Shown piece after piece: positions 24,654 through 34,878 of a DNA stretch of 64,000 nt. The position numbers were made by a program, and so were the translations under genes. Source of the DNA: UBA6059 sp965227155 (GTDB taxonomy: Bacteria > Bacteroidota > Bacteroidia > Cytophagales > Cyclobacteriaceae); assembly GCA_965227155.1 (NCBI GenBank), contig OZ245731.1:2356001-2420000 (forward strand), in the 5' to 3' direction. The notes below the pieces were generated by a model. That model worked only from the letters and a program-made list of their open reading frames with translations, was not told the DNA's origin and ran no database searches. Within the stretch, counting starts at the first letter, position 1, and every line of letters starts with the position of its first letter.

Positions 24654-27600
24654 ATGGAAAGGAATCAGGAAAAGAGGCATTTGATTGTTTGTGTCGGGGC
24701 AAGTGCAGGTGGTCTTCAGGCAGTGACGGAATTTCTGAACCGCTTGCCTAAAAAAGCGAACGGCAGTCTTACAGTCATATTAGCACAGCACCTCAGCCCA
24801 ACTTACAAAAGCCGGTTAAGTGAATTGCTGGCCCGGGAAACCAATTTGGAAGTAGCAGAGGCGCAATCAGGTAATGTATTGAAGCCCGGCACATTAGTAA
24901 TATGCCCGCCGGATCGGGAAATCTCTTTTGAGGAAGATAAAATCAAATTAGAAAAATCCCCTGTTGGAGTAGGGCCTAAACCCTCTATTGATAATTTTTT
25001 AGCATCTGCTGCGGCAGTTTGGAAGCAAGATACTATTGCAGTGATCCTATCCGGCACAGGCTCTGACGGCTCGCGTGGAGTAGAAGAAGTCAGCGATAAA
25101 GGTGGGATAATCATGGTGCAGAACCCTGATGTAGCCAAATATGATGGTATGCCACATGCCGCTATTGGCACTAACCTCGTTGATTTTGTAGGTACAGCCG
25201 CGCAGATTGCGGATCAGGTGGCTAATCTTGCTGCAGGTAAGACGTTGCATAACCTGATTCCCGGTAGGGCCGAAGATAGTCCTGACGCCTACAAAAGCAT
25301 CATGAAACTGCTGTCGAAGCGGACAGGTACCGACTTTTCAAATTATAAAACAGCTACTATCAATCGCAGGCTGGAAAAGCGATTGGTGGTCCTGAAAATG
25401 AAAAACCTGGAAGAATACCTGGCCTATTGCAAAAAGAGCGCCAAGGAAATTGATATACTTTTTGATAGTGTGCTCATTGGGGTCACCGAGTTTTTTAGAG
25501 ATCATGAAGCATTTCTCAAATTACGCGAGCAACTCCATCAATTACTCGAGAATAAATCAAATGGTGATCCGGTAAGGGCGTGGATACCGGGTTGTGCGAC
25601 CGGTGAAGAGGCTTATACCATAGCCATCATCATTCAGGATTTTTACAAGGACAGGAAAGATGCTCCCCGCATTCAGATATTTGCTACGGATATTGATGAA
25701 GTGGCTTTATCTATAGCCAGGGCAGGCATTTATCATGCTGATAAGCTGGCCAAAATACCTGATCCCTTCAAAGCTTATTTTAAACCCAAAGGCAACGATC
25801 AGTTTGAGGTAAACAAGCTCATTCGATCTTCAGTGCTCTTTTCCAAGCACGATATCACTGCCAACCCACCCTTTCTGAAGCTAGATCTGATCAGCTGTCG
25901 AAATCTGCTTATCTATTTTGGCCAGGTGCTACAGAAGCGGGTAATGCCAGTGTTTCATTATTCACTTAATACAAACGGCCTATTGATGCTGGGTAAATCC
26001 GAAACGGTAGGCACTTTCAATGACCTCTTCAGTGCAATAGATGGCAGGCTGAAAATTTATAGAAAGAAATTTGTGCCTAATACCAGAGATATTCAGCTAC
26101 CTACCAAGAAACCGACCAGTACAAGTGGGTTTAAGCCAACACCCAAAAGCACGCACTCTCTTCAGAAGAGTATTGAAAAAACCCTCCTGCATAGCTTTGA
26201 GCACCCTTTTGTAGTCATTAATGATGATCTTGATATCCTTGAAATATTTGGGGATGTGAACGACTTTATTCAGTGGAGACCGGGACTGATGAGTGCCAAT
26301 ATTGTAAGACAGTGTATAGATCCGCTTCAGATAGAACTTCGCACAGTCATTAATAAATCAGTAAAAGATCAGGAGGTAGTTTCTTCGCGCTACAGAAAGT
26401 TTGAATATAAAAAGAGGACTTACCTGCTGAAAATTAAAGTAAAGCCTGTTCAATCTGACGACCTGGATCAAACCTCGCTCTACATGGTGATATTTGAGAT
26501 GCTGCCCGACGACCTGCCTATCATCTCACAACCACAAACAGAGACCGAAAGCACCAATACTGACAACCAGCGGATCATAGAGCTGGAGCAGGAGCTGGCC
26601 GCCACCAAAGAGGACCTTCAGTCGTATGTGGAGGAGCTGGAAACTGCCAATGAAGAGCTGCAATCCCTCAACGAAGAACTACAATCCTCCAATGAGGAGC
26701 TGCAGTCTACCAACGAAGAGCTGGAAACCAGCAATGAAGAGCTACAGTCTACCAATGAGGAAGTGCAGATAGCTTATGGAGAGCTGAGTGAGCTTAACCA
26801 AACATTGCTGCAAAATGAAAAGAACCTGCTGGCCACCCAACAGCAACTGCAGGCTATGCTACAAAACACCCAGCAGACATTTGTACTACTGCAGCACAAT
26901 TATGAGATCATTTCCTTCAATGAGGCAGCGGCACCTACCTTTAAAAAGATCTTTAAAAAAGTAATACAGACGGGTAATTCCCTCGTGGATTATCTTCCCA
27001 AGTCGCTATTGGAGCCGCTTGTATCTGATTTCAAACTGGCTTTAGAGGGCGAGGGTGTAAGTAAGGAATATGAAATTAAGTCAGGGCAAAGTATATCGTA
27101 TTACCTGATCAATTTTACGCCTGTTAGATTCAATGGTCAGGCACTTTCCATGGTTTCCCTCTCTATGCTGGACATTACTGCGCAGCGCAATTCAGAGCGA
27201 GCATTGAATGCAGCAGAGGCATTACGTCAAAGCGTGTATAATGTAATACCAGCCGGTGTATTGGTCACGGATGCTGAGGGTCATTTCGTGGAGGTAAACC
27301 AGGGCGCCGAAAAGCTACTTGGGTATACAAAAGCAGAACTCCTGGGCAACTCCTTTCACATGCTGTTAGAACCAAGGCATAGAAAGGAAAAGGAAAAGCA
27401 ATACCAAAAATTATTTCAAAATAAAGATACCAGACTAAAGCTGTTTGATGGTGTATACACCAAATCAGGTGATCGCTTAAATGTGCAAAGCCAATCGGCC
27501 ATTATTGATGAGGCAGGTGAACCAAGTCTGGTGGTTACTTCCATTGAGGATATTACCGAAATAGAGGCATCTAAAACGGTACTCAAAAGCAGCGAAACCA

Positions 27601-29843
27601 AGCTGGAGCAGCTCAGCCAGGATCTTCAGGAAAGAATTAAAGAGCAAACCAGCCTTTATAAGTTGGTGCAGCTGGGTAACGAAACTGATACTATTGCAGC
27701 TTTTCTACAGGCTGTTAAACCAGTTATACAAAAAGGATTTTTAGATCCCGATTTAATTGGTGTTAAAATCATCTACAACAAGCAGGTGTGGAAAACGGAT
27801 CGCTACCCGGTTAAAAGCAAGGAGATAGTTGAAAACCTATATGTAAAAGGGAAAAAATCAGGAAGCATAGCAGTAGCTTACCGTAATTTAAAAGGTAAGG
27901 ATGACCTTGAATTTCTTACTGAGGAGTATTCACTAGTAAAAGCACTCGCTAACAATATTTCACAGGTCATTGAAAATAAACTGTTGCATCAATCTGTGCA
28001 GGACAGCCAGGCATTTATGCACCAGATAATCAATACGGTTCCCGACGGTATTTCAATTATCCAAAGCAATGGTAAGCATGTGATGGTCAATCAGGCTTTC
28101 ATAAAGATGCTCGGCTTTAGTGAGCGAGAATTGTTGGACTCCAGCCTGCCCCATATTTACTGGCCGGAGGAAGACCTGGAGGAAATTCAAAAGGCCTTCG
28201 AGGCTACAATGCATGCCGGAAATGAGCAACTGTCTTTTGAGTTGAAATTTAAAAGAAAGAATGGCGAACGGTTCCCGGTACTGGTATCTCCGGCAGAGTT
28301 TGTCGCCCTAAGCACTAATGAAAAGCAGTATGTGGCTATCGTAAAAGATATCAGTGAGTTTAAAAAGAGAGAAAATGCATTGGCGGCAAGCGAAAGCAAT
28401 TACCGGTTTTTGGTAGAGAATACCACTGATATGATTTGTAGGCACTATCCTGATGGTTTATATAAGGATGTAACTTCATCTTCAGAATCGATCATTGGTT
28501 ACAATAAAAGCGAGCTCTTAGGTAAATCACCCTATACCCATTTTCACCCTGATGATATTCGTAGAATTAAGGAAGATAGCCATGAGAAAGTACTGGAGCA
28601 GCAGGATGTATCCCGAATACAGTACCGGTATAAGCATAAAAACGGCCATTATGTATGGCTCGATACCATATCAAGAGCGATAACCAATGAGCAGGGTGAA
28701 GTGGTAGAGTTAATCACTTCGTCACGGGATATTACTATTCAAAAGGAATTTGAAATAAAGATCAGGGAGCGTGAAATATTGCTCAACAGGGCCCAAAATA
28801 TGGCCCGCTTGGGGGTGTGGATCATGGACCCAAAATCCAATGTGTTTACTTTCAGTTCTCCATTTACCAGAGAATTGTACAACGTGCCAGATGGAGAAGT
28901 TTTTAGTATCAAACATGTACAGGAAATATTCCACCCCGACGACTTTGCAGGATTTGAAGAAAGGTTTAAAGCCCTGCAAGTAAAAAATCCTGAACCCTTT
29001 GAGCATCAACATAGGATCATTCGTGATGGAAAAACCCAGTGGCTTTGGGTGAAGGGATTTCCGGATTTCAATGAAAATGGCAAGTTCGAGAAGATATTCG
29101 GTATTACGCTGGACATAACCCATGTAATGGATCAGGAGCGTGAGCTTAACGCTACTGTAGAGGCACTGAAGCGATCCAACGATGAGTTGGTGCAATTTGC
29201 CTATGTCGCTTCTCATGACCTACAGGAACCTCTGCGTATGATTGGCAGCTTCACCCAGTTACTACAGCGCAAGTACCAGGGCCAGCTTGATGAGACAGCC
29301 GATAAATACATCAATTATGCTGTGGATGGCGCCCAACGCCTGCAGCAAATGATCAATGATCTATTGCAATATTCCAGGGTCAATACTTCAGACCTACCTA
29401 CCAAGGAGACCGATTTGAATGAGCTTGCAAAGCGGGTCATTACAGGTATGCAAACGAGTATTGAAGCGGAGAAAGCTACTGTCAATGTATCGGAGCTACC
29501 CACATTACAAGTCGTGCCCAGCTTGATGGAAAGGCTGCTGCAAAACCTGATCTCTAATGCCTTAAAATATAGGAGCGAAGAACCTCCTGCGATTGATATC
29601 AATGTAATTGAATCGCCATCAGAATTTATTTTTAGTGTAAAAGACAATGGCATAGGGATAGATGAAAAGTTTAAAGAGAAAATTTTTGTAATTTTTCAAA
29701 GATTACAAAAAGATGATCGCGGTACCGGCATAGGTTTGGCTATCTGTAAGCGTATTGTACACAAGCACCGTGGGCAAATGTGGGTAGAGTCAAAACCGGG
29801 TAAAGGCAGCACCTTTTATTTTACCCTACCAAAAGAAGATTGA
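24654..29843 (+). CDS. CheB-CheR-coiled coil-PAS hybrid histidine kinase, 1729 residues
   Basis: Domains in order: CheB methylesterase-like (1-190) with GASAGG (Ser17), AQH (His46) and GTGSDGSRG (Asp138); CheR methyltransferase (about 210-480) with AWIPGCATGEEAYT and SCRNLLIYF; and a degenerate PAS-like region (about 510-630). A long coiled coil follows (about 635-720), made of repeated NEELQS heptads, then several PAS domains with a GAF-like stretch (about 720-1490). HisKA has His1521 in ASHDLQEPL, and HATPase_c ends the protein (SNALKYR, DNGIGID, GTGIGLAI). Such CheB/CheR-PAS kinases are not part of classical chemotaxis operons. Adjacent bphO and the Rcp1-like receiver 4 bases downstream suggest it is the missing kinase of the phytochrome pathway. 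Phytochrome binding is not shown by sequence. Confidence 0.88.
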   Translation: MERNQEKRHLIVCVGASAGGLQAVTEFLNRLPKKANGSLTVILAQHLSPTYKSRLSELLARETNLEVAEAQSGNVLKPGTLVICPPDREISFEEDKIKLEKSPVGVGPKPSIDNFLASAAAVWKQDTIAVILSGTGSDGSRGVEEVSDKGGIIMVQNPDVAKYDGMPHAAIGTNLVDFVGTAAQIADQVANLAAGKTLHNLIPGRAEDSPDAYKSIMKLLSKRTGTDFSNYKTATINRRLEKRLVVLKMKNLEEYLAYCKKSAKEIDILFDSVLIGVTEFFRDHEAFLKLREQLHQLLENKSNGDPVRAWIPGCATGEEAYTIAIIIQDFYKDRKDAPRIQIFATDIDEVALSIARAGIYHADKLAKIPDPFKAYFKPKGNDQFEVNKLIRSSVLFSKHDITANPPFLKLDLISCRNLLIYFGQVLQKRVMPVFHYSLNTNGLLMLGKSETVGTFNDLFSAIDGRLKIYRKKFVPNTRDIQLPTKKPTSTSGFKPTPKSTHSLQKSIEKTLLHSFEHPFVVINDDLDILEIFGDVNDFIQWRPGLMSANIVRQCIDPLQIELRTVINKSVKDQEVVSSRYRKFEYKKRTYLLKIKVKPVQSDDLDQTSLYMVIFEMLPDDLPIISQPQTETESTNTDNQRIIELEQELAATKEDLQSYVEELETANEELQSLNEELQSSNEELQSTNEELETSNEELQSTNEEVQIAYGELSELNQTLLQNEKNLLATQQQLQAMLQNTQQTFVLLQHNYEIISFNEAAAPTFKKIFKKVIQTGNSLVDYLPKSLLEPLVSDFKLALEGEGVSKEYEIKSGQSISYYLINFTPVRFNGQALSMVSLSMLDITAQRNSERALNAAEALRQSVYNVIPAGVLVTDAEGHFVEVNQGAEKLLGYTKAELLGNSFHMLLEPRHRKEKEKQYQKLFQNKDTRLKLFDGVYTKSGDRLNVQSQSAIIDEAGEPSLVVTSIEDITEIEASKTVLKSSETKLEQLSQDLQERIKEQTSLYKLVQLGNETDTIAAFLQAVKPVIQKGFLDPDLIGVKIIYNKQVWKTDRYPVKSKEIVENLYVKGKKSGSIAVAYRNLKGKDDLEFLTEEYSLVKALANNISQVIENKLLHQSVQDSQAFMHQIINTVPDGISIIQSNGKHVMVNQAFIKMLGFSERELLDSSLPHIYWPEEDLEEIQKAFEATMHAGNEQLSFELKFKRKNGERFPVLVSPAEFVALSTNEKQYVAIVKDISEFKKRENALAASESNYRFLVENTTDMICRHYPDGLYKDVTSSSESIIGYNKSELLGKSPYTHFHPDDIRRIKEDSHEKVLEQQDVSRIQYRYKHKNGHYVWLDTISRAITNEQGEVVELITSSRDITIQKEFEIKIREREILLNRAQNMARLGVWIMDPKSNVFTFSSPFTRELYNVPDGEVFSIKHVQEIFHPDDFAGFEERFKALQVKNPEPFEHQHRIIRDGKTQWLWVKGFPDFNENGKFEKIFGITLDITHVMDQERELNATVEALKRSNDELVQFAYVASHDLQEPLRMIGSFTQLLQRKYQGQLDETADKYINYAVDGAQRLQQMINDLLQYSRVNTSDLPTKETDLNELAKRVITGMQTSIEAEKATVNVSELPTLQVVPSLMERLLQNLISNALKYRSEEPPAIDINVIESPSEFIFSVKDNGIGIDEKFKEKIFVIFQRLQKDDRGTGIGLAICKRIVHKHRGQMWVESKPGKGSTFYFTLPKED

Positions 29844-29847
29844 TATT

Positions 29848-30255
29848 TTGAGTTTTAAGCTACTACATATTGAAGACAATTTTGGGGATATAGAGCTTGT
29901 AAAAGAAGCATTAAATGGCCGCAATGTTGAAATCACTGTGGCCAGTGATGGACAGCAAGCTATGGATATGTTGAAATTATCCAAAAATGATTTTAACCTC
30001 ATCTTATTAGACTTAAACATACCTGCTATCTCAGGCCTGGAATTGCTGAAGTACATCAGGAACAATCCCGACTGGAAATATACACCTGTGGTGGTATTTA
30101 GCACCAGCCGCAATCCTACCGATATTCAAAAGGCATTGGATGGCGGCGCGAACAGTTACCGGATAAAAGAAGCAGATGTGGAGGCTTTTTTTGAAGGGAT
30201 GACCATATTGGTAGACTACTGGAGCAGTATGGTAACGAAAATGAAACCCCAATGA
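29848..30255 (+). CDS. Rcp1-like single-domain response regulator
   Basis: A 135-residue receiver initiated at TTG. The acidic pair is in HIEDNFGD, the phospho-acceptor is Asp55 in LLDLNIPA, and the threonine/serine switch is in VVFSTSRNPTDIQKAL. Those features, the GDIELVKEAL start and the C-terminal YW helix, place it with Rcp1, the response regulator of cyanobacterial phytochrome Cph1. The lysine is in YRIKEAD, so the usual Lys-Pro is Lys-Glu. It lies 4 bases after the CheB-CheR kinase and overlaps the next kinase start by 4 bases. Confidence 0.86.
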   Translation: MSFKLLHIEDNFGDIELVKEALNGRNVEITVASDGQQAMDMLKLSKNDFNLILLDLNIPAISGLELLKYIRNNPDWKYTPVVVFSTSRNPTDIQKALDGGANSYRIKEADVEAFFEGMTILVDYWSSMVTKMKPQ

Positions 30256-33200
30256 CAGCCCGTAAGCTCAAAATATTGATCATTGAAGATAATCCGGGCG
30301 ATGCATTATTGCTTGAAAGCTATTTGGAGGAGTCATATTTCTACTACTACAAAACAGAATCTGCAGAAACGCTGGAAGCAGGACTTGAAAAGCTACATGA
30401 GCAGGCCTTTGACATAGTAACTCTAGACCTGGGGCTGCCCGATGCAGTAGGCCTGGAAGGTGTGGAACGTATCCTAAATGAACATTCACACCTCTGTCTG
30501 ATAGTGGTAACCGGCAATGAAAACAAAGCACTGGGCGTGGATGCCATAAAACTTGGTGCACAGGATTACCTCAATAAGAACGCCCTTGCCCCTGACAATC
30601 TTGACAAATCACTGGCCTTTGCCTATGACCGACTGAAGGCACAACAGCAGCTGGTGCAACAGCAAAATGCCTACGAGCTGGCAATTGCCCAATATCACCT
30701 TTTAGCTGAAAACTCCCTCGACCTGATCATGGTGGCGGATATTGACTTTAATATAAATTACATATCGCCTACAGTAGAGTCTATCATGGGCTATACCGTA
30801 GAGGAATATTCTCAAAAGCGGCTGAAAGATGTCATTGTGGAGGAGGATTTGCCAGCTGCTAAGCAGGTAATTGAGGACTTTAGATCCGGGGATAAGGCTT
30901 CTCTGCTAGAATTGAGGTTTCTTACCGGTACCTCGAATAAACCCAGGTGGTTTGAAGCCAAAGTAGAGCGGAAAATAGGGCTGGAAGCGGATAAAGATGT
31001 ATTTGTAATCCGCCTTAGGGATATTCACAAAAGAAAAGAAGCCGAACTCTCATTGCTGGAAAGTCAGCAGCGTCTGGATATGGCGATCAAAGGAACCAAT
31101 GCCGGCACCTGGGATTGGCGGATTAGAGAAGGTCTCACAATTTTTAATGACCGATGGGCTGAAATCATTGGCTATTCGCTTGAGGAGCTTGACCCGGTTT
31201 CCATTGAGACCTGGGAAAATTTCACCCACCCTGATGATTTGATGGTTTCAAATGCTAACCTGGAGGAGCATTTCAGAGGGGAAACAGAGTTCTACGACTG
31301 CAGGGTGCGTATGCAGCATAAGCAAGGTCACTGGGTATGGATATGGGATCGGGGACGCGTTGTGGAACGTGGTGAGAATGGTGAACCGCTCCGCATGATT
31401 GGCACACATGTGGATATTACAGAGCAGATGGAGGCCGAGTTGCGACTTAGAGAAAGCGAAGAAAACTACCGCTTTCTAGCAGAATCCCTTCCAGTAATGA
31501 TTTTCAAAATCAACGATTCCTTTGAAATTGAATATATGAATCGGGCAGCTTTTCAGTATACTGGTCTTGAAAAGATTCCGGATTCACCACAAGATTGGGC
31601 AAAACAAGTACACCCCGAAGATTTCTCTGTGTCCTATGAGAAAACCAGTACAGCCATAAAGGACAAGGTTATTTCTAGCTATGAGCAACGTGTCTTTAAT
31701 AAAGATGGCATATATAGATGGGTTTCAATGTCTCTTTATCCATTTGAAGATGCTAAATCTGGTCGTGTGCTTATTCTAGGTATGGGCAGGGATATTCATG
31801 ATGAGAAACTTGCGCGACAAGCATTAATCGATAGCGAAGAGAATTATAGATTTTTAGCTGAAAATCTTCCATTGATGCTGATGAAGCTCAACTCTAATTT
31901 TGAGCTCACTTACATGAATCACGTAGGTCTGGAATTTGCCGGGCATGAATCCATCCCAAAGGATACCTCAGCATGGGCAAAACAAATCCATCCTGAAGAT
32001 GCTAAAAAAGTACCTGGTTATTTAGAACAATGTCTAAAGGAAAAAACTAACATATCGTACGATCAACGAATTAAAAACATAAAGGGTGAGTTTAGATGGT
32101 TCACTATCACAGTTTATCCTTATCAAAACCCTGGAGAGGAGGATGTTTCTCTTTTGGCTATCGCCCGAGATGTTCACGATGAAAAAATAGCGCAGGAAGC
32201 ATTACTACAAAGTGAGGCAGATTTCCGTCGTGGATTCGAGGTAGCTAAAATTGGTAGATGGAAATATAAAATTCAGGAAGATCAATTTGTATGGACGGAT
32301 GATGCCCGAAAAGTCATAGGGGTTCCTGCTAATAAGAATATTTCCACTTTATCTCAATTTAGACAATATTGGCATCCTGAAGATCGCGAAGCAGTAGAAA
32401 GGAATTTTAGGGATAGCTGGGGTAAAGGTCACTTTTTCATTGAACATCGCTATTTGCATACAGATAAGCGGATAACCTGGGTAAGAGTCATCGCAGATAT
32501 TGAGTATGATCAAAACCAAAATCCGCTTAAGGCGGAGGGTATTGTTCAGGATATTACCCAGGAAAAAGAGCTGCTAGAATCCATAGCACAAAGTGAAGCA
32601 GATCTGAAGAGAGGCTTTGAATTGGCTAAAATTGGGCGCTGGCAATATAATATTACTGAAAATCGCTTTAGCTTCTCTGATGATGCCATCAAGGTACTGC
32701 AGCTATCGTCGCCTACTGAAATAGTCACACATGAAGATATGGCTGCCCGCATACACCCTGATGACCGGGAAAATGCTATTACAGCAATAAAAGGTGTTCA
32801 TAAAACAAGGCAGTTTTTATTAGATCATCGATTTTTATTAAAAAATGGAGACTTTATATGGACTCGTATTACAGGTGATCTGGTGCAAAATGGCCATAAT
32901 CAGCCATCCATAGTCATAGGTGTAGTGCAGGATGTCACAGAAGAAAAGCGGCTTTTTGAAAAGATCAATACCTCCAACGAGCGTTTTAAGAAAACGCTGG
33001 AAAACATTACCGAAGGCTATGTCATTTTCGAGAAAGGTGGCAATATCATTGAATTGAATAAAGCCGGGCGGAAGCTTTTAAATATCACCAGGGGTCTGAC
33101 CAAATACAATATTCAGGATTTTTGGGTTGATAGTCTGGGGCATGAAACTTTGATGGCATCAATACAAGAGAAAACTCAGCTGCTCAATCAGGACCTTGAA

Positions 33201-34871
33201 ATTCGTGATGCCAAAGGCTATAATGCTATTTTCAGATTTAATTTTCAAAGAAGTGCCTTATCCGATGGGGAGGATTTGTATGAAGCAAGTTTTCATGATG
33301 TTTCGGAAGATTTTTATGTGAAAAGGCTCAATGAAACAACGGCAGCCCTATACAATTATTCTGAGCAACATTCCTCCAAAGAGTTGCTTCAATTTGGGGT
33401 AGAGCAAAAAGCAGCTTTTTCCAATAGTAGCATTGCTTTTTTTCACTTGATCAACGACGCAGAAGATGGTGTACGTGAAAGTTGTTGGAGTACTAATACT
33501 TCAGCATTTGTGGTTGAGACATTGCCTTCAAAAAGTAATTTCAAAAAGGACCTTAGCCTTTGGAGAATAGCCATAGATCAGAAAGGTGCTGTCATAGACA
33601 ATAGCCTAAAAGGCTGTATCACTGATGCAGGATTATACGGAAAATACCTGTGTTTGGACAATTATATCTCCTTGCCTATTCTGGAGGGGGATAAAATCGT
33701 TGCGGTAATTGGAGTAGCCAATAAGCCTTATGAATATACTCAGGTTGATGTCAATATCCTTGAAGCATTTGGAGCCGGCTTCTGGTCTATTCTTAAACGC
33801 AAAGAGTTTGAAGAGAGGATCCTCGTGCAGAAGCATTACATAGAGGAGTCTGAGAGACAGTATGTGAACCTGGTCAATAACGTAGATGGCGTGGTTTACA
33901 AAGGTCGCTTTAATGATGAATTTTATCCGCTTTTTATCTCTGAGGGCTGCATAGAGCTTACAGGCTACACACCTGAGGAATTCAGGGCGAAACCATCATT
34001 GATCATGGACATAGTACATCCCAATGATCAGGAGGAAGTAATTCGAGCCACTAAAGAGGCACTTCAGAAAAGAAGTGAGTTTGAAATGTCATTTCGCATC
34101 TATGATAAAAAGGGGAAAATCAAATGGCTTTCGGATAGAGGCAAAGTCGTTTTTGACAATACCCTGGATGGTTATGTGCTTCAGGGCATCATCTCTGATA
34201 TCAGTGATAGTGTCAATAATCAGGAATCTATCCTCAATGAAATCATGAATGCAGAGCTGCGTGAGCGGAGCAGGATCTCCAAGGAACTGCACGATGGTCT
34301 CCAGCAAACCCTAAGTGCAACCTTCCACAGCATGGAATCGCTGAAAAAGGGAATCGCACAATTGGATGATGCGATGCAAAAGCGATACACCCGAGGTAAA
34401 GAATTGCTACAGCGATCCATACAGGAGTCAAGGGATATTGCACACCGGCTACTGCCCAAGGTAATCGAAGACAATGGACTTTATGTTGCCATGCAGGCTT
34501 TGGTCGACGGTTTGAAGGGTCCAGAATTGACAATTTCTTACCACCACAATCTTGAGGCAAATATTGATTTGGATAAGCAAATAGAGCTTACCATCTACCG
34601 TATAGCGCAGGAATCGCTTACCAATGTGCTGAAATATGCGAAGGCTAAGCATGTTGATATGCAATTATTACTCTATGAAGATGAAATAATGTTAACTTTA
34701 GAGGACGATGGAGTGGGATTTAACGCACAAAAAGTGACTGATGGCTATGGACTGATGTCCATGAAAAACCGTGCTGCGGCTGTGGGTGGTTTTGTGCAGA
34801 TTGACAGCAGAGCGGGAAAAGGTACCAATGTGTTATTGACCATTCCAATAAATCTAGCATCAACCGATTAA
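30252..34871 (+). CDS. REC-multiPAS-GAF-HisKA_3 sensor kinase, 1539 residues
   Basis: Domains in order: receiver (1-125) with Asp59 in TLDLGLPD; seven PAS domains (about 147-1018); GAF (about 1025-1190); an eighth PAS (about 1200-1320); HisKA_3 with the phosphorylated histidine near 1347 in KELHDGLQQ; and HATPase_c with TNVLKYA, DDGVGFN and GYGLMSMKNR. No transmembrane segment is seen, so it is cytoplasmic. PAS 3 and 4 (SEENYRFLAE...) and PAS 5 and 6 (SEADFRRGFE/SEADLKRGFE...) are recent duplicate pairs. The N-terminal receiver suggests input from an upstream kinase. It overlaps the Rcp1-like gene (ATGA) and is 7 bases before the NarL-type regulator, its likely target. Confidence 0.88.
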   Translation: MTARKLKILIIEDNPGDALLLESYLEESYFYYYKTESAETLEAGLEKLHEQAFDIVTLDLGLPDAVGLEGVERILNEHSHLCLIVVTGNENKALGVDAIKLGAQDYLNKNALAPDNLDKSLAFAYDRLKAQQQLVQQQNAYELAIAQYHLLAENSLDLIMVADIDFNINYISPTVESIMGYTVEEYSQKRLKDVIVEEDLPAAKQVIEDFRSGDKASLLELRFLTGTSNKPRWFEAKVERKIGLEADKDVFVIRLRDIHKRKEAELSLLESQQRLDMAIKGTNAGTWDWRIREGLTIFNDRWAEIIGYSLEELDPVSIETWENFTHPDDLMVSNANLEEHFRGETEFYDCRVRMQHKQGHWVWIWDRGRVVERGENGEPLRMIGTHVDITEQMEAELRLRESEENYRFLAESLPVMIFKINDSFEIEYMNRAAFQYTGLEKIPDSPQDWAKQVHPEDFSVSYEKTSTAIKDKVISSYEQRVFNKDGIYRWVSMSLYPFEDAKSGRVLILGMGRDIHDEKLARQALIDSEENYRFLAENLPLMLMKLNSNFELTYMNHVGLEFAGHESIPKDTSAWAKQIHPEDAKKVPGYLEQCLKEKTNISYDQRIKNIKGEFRWFTITVYPYQNPGEEDVSLLAIARDVHDEKIAQEALLQSEADFRRGFEVAKIGRWKYKIQEDQFVWTDDARKVIGVPANKNISTLSQFRQYWHPEDREAVERNFRDSWGKGHFFIEHRYLHTDKRITWVRVIADIEYDQNQNPLKAEGIVQDITQEKELLESIAQSEADLKRGFELAKIGRWQYNITENRFSFSDDAIKVLQLSSPTEIVTHEDMAARIHPDDRENAITAIKGVHKTRQFLLDHRFLLKNGDFIWTRITGDLVQNGHNQPSIVIGVVQDVTEEKRLFEKINTSNERFKKTLENITEGYVIFEKGGNIIELNKAGRKLLNITRGLTKYNIQDFWVDSLGHETLMASIQEKTQLLNQDLEIRDAKGYNAIFRFNFQRSALSDGEDLYEASFHDVSEDFYVKRLNETTAALYNYSEQHSSKELLQFGVEQKAAFSNSSIAFFHLINDAEDGVRESCWSTNTSAFVVETLPSKSNFKKDLSLWRIAIDQKGAVIDNSLKGCITDAGLYGKYLCLDNYISLPILEGDKIVAVIGVANKPYEYTQVDVNILEAFGAGFWSILKRKEFEERILVQKHYIEESERQYVNLVNNVDGVVYKGRFNDEFYPLFISEGCIELTGYTPEEFRAKPSLIMDIVHPNDQEEVIRATKEALQKRSEFEMSFRIYDKKGKIKWLSDRGKVVFDNTLDGYVLQGIISDISDSVNNQESILNEIMNAELRERSRISKELHDGLQQTLSATFHSMESLKKGIAQLDDAMQKRYTRGKELLQRSIQESRDIAHRLLPKVIEDNGLYVAMQALVDGLKGPELTISYHHNLEANIDLDKQIELTIYRIAQESLTNVLKYAKAKHVDMQLLLYEDEIMLTLEDDGVGFNAQKVTDGYGLMSMKNRAAAVGGFVQIDSRAGKGTNVLLTIPINLASTD

Positions 34872-34878
34872 TACCAAA

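Noticed and set aside
26620..26770. Short DNA repeat inside the 1729-residue kinase
   Set aside because: It encodes the NEELQS heptads of a coiled coil and needs no separate explanation.
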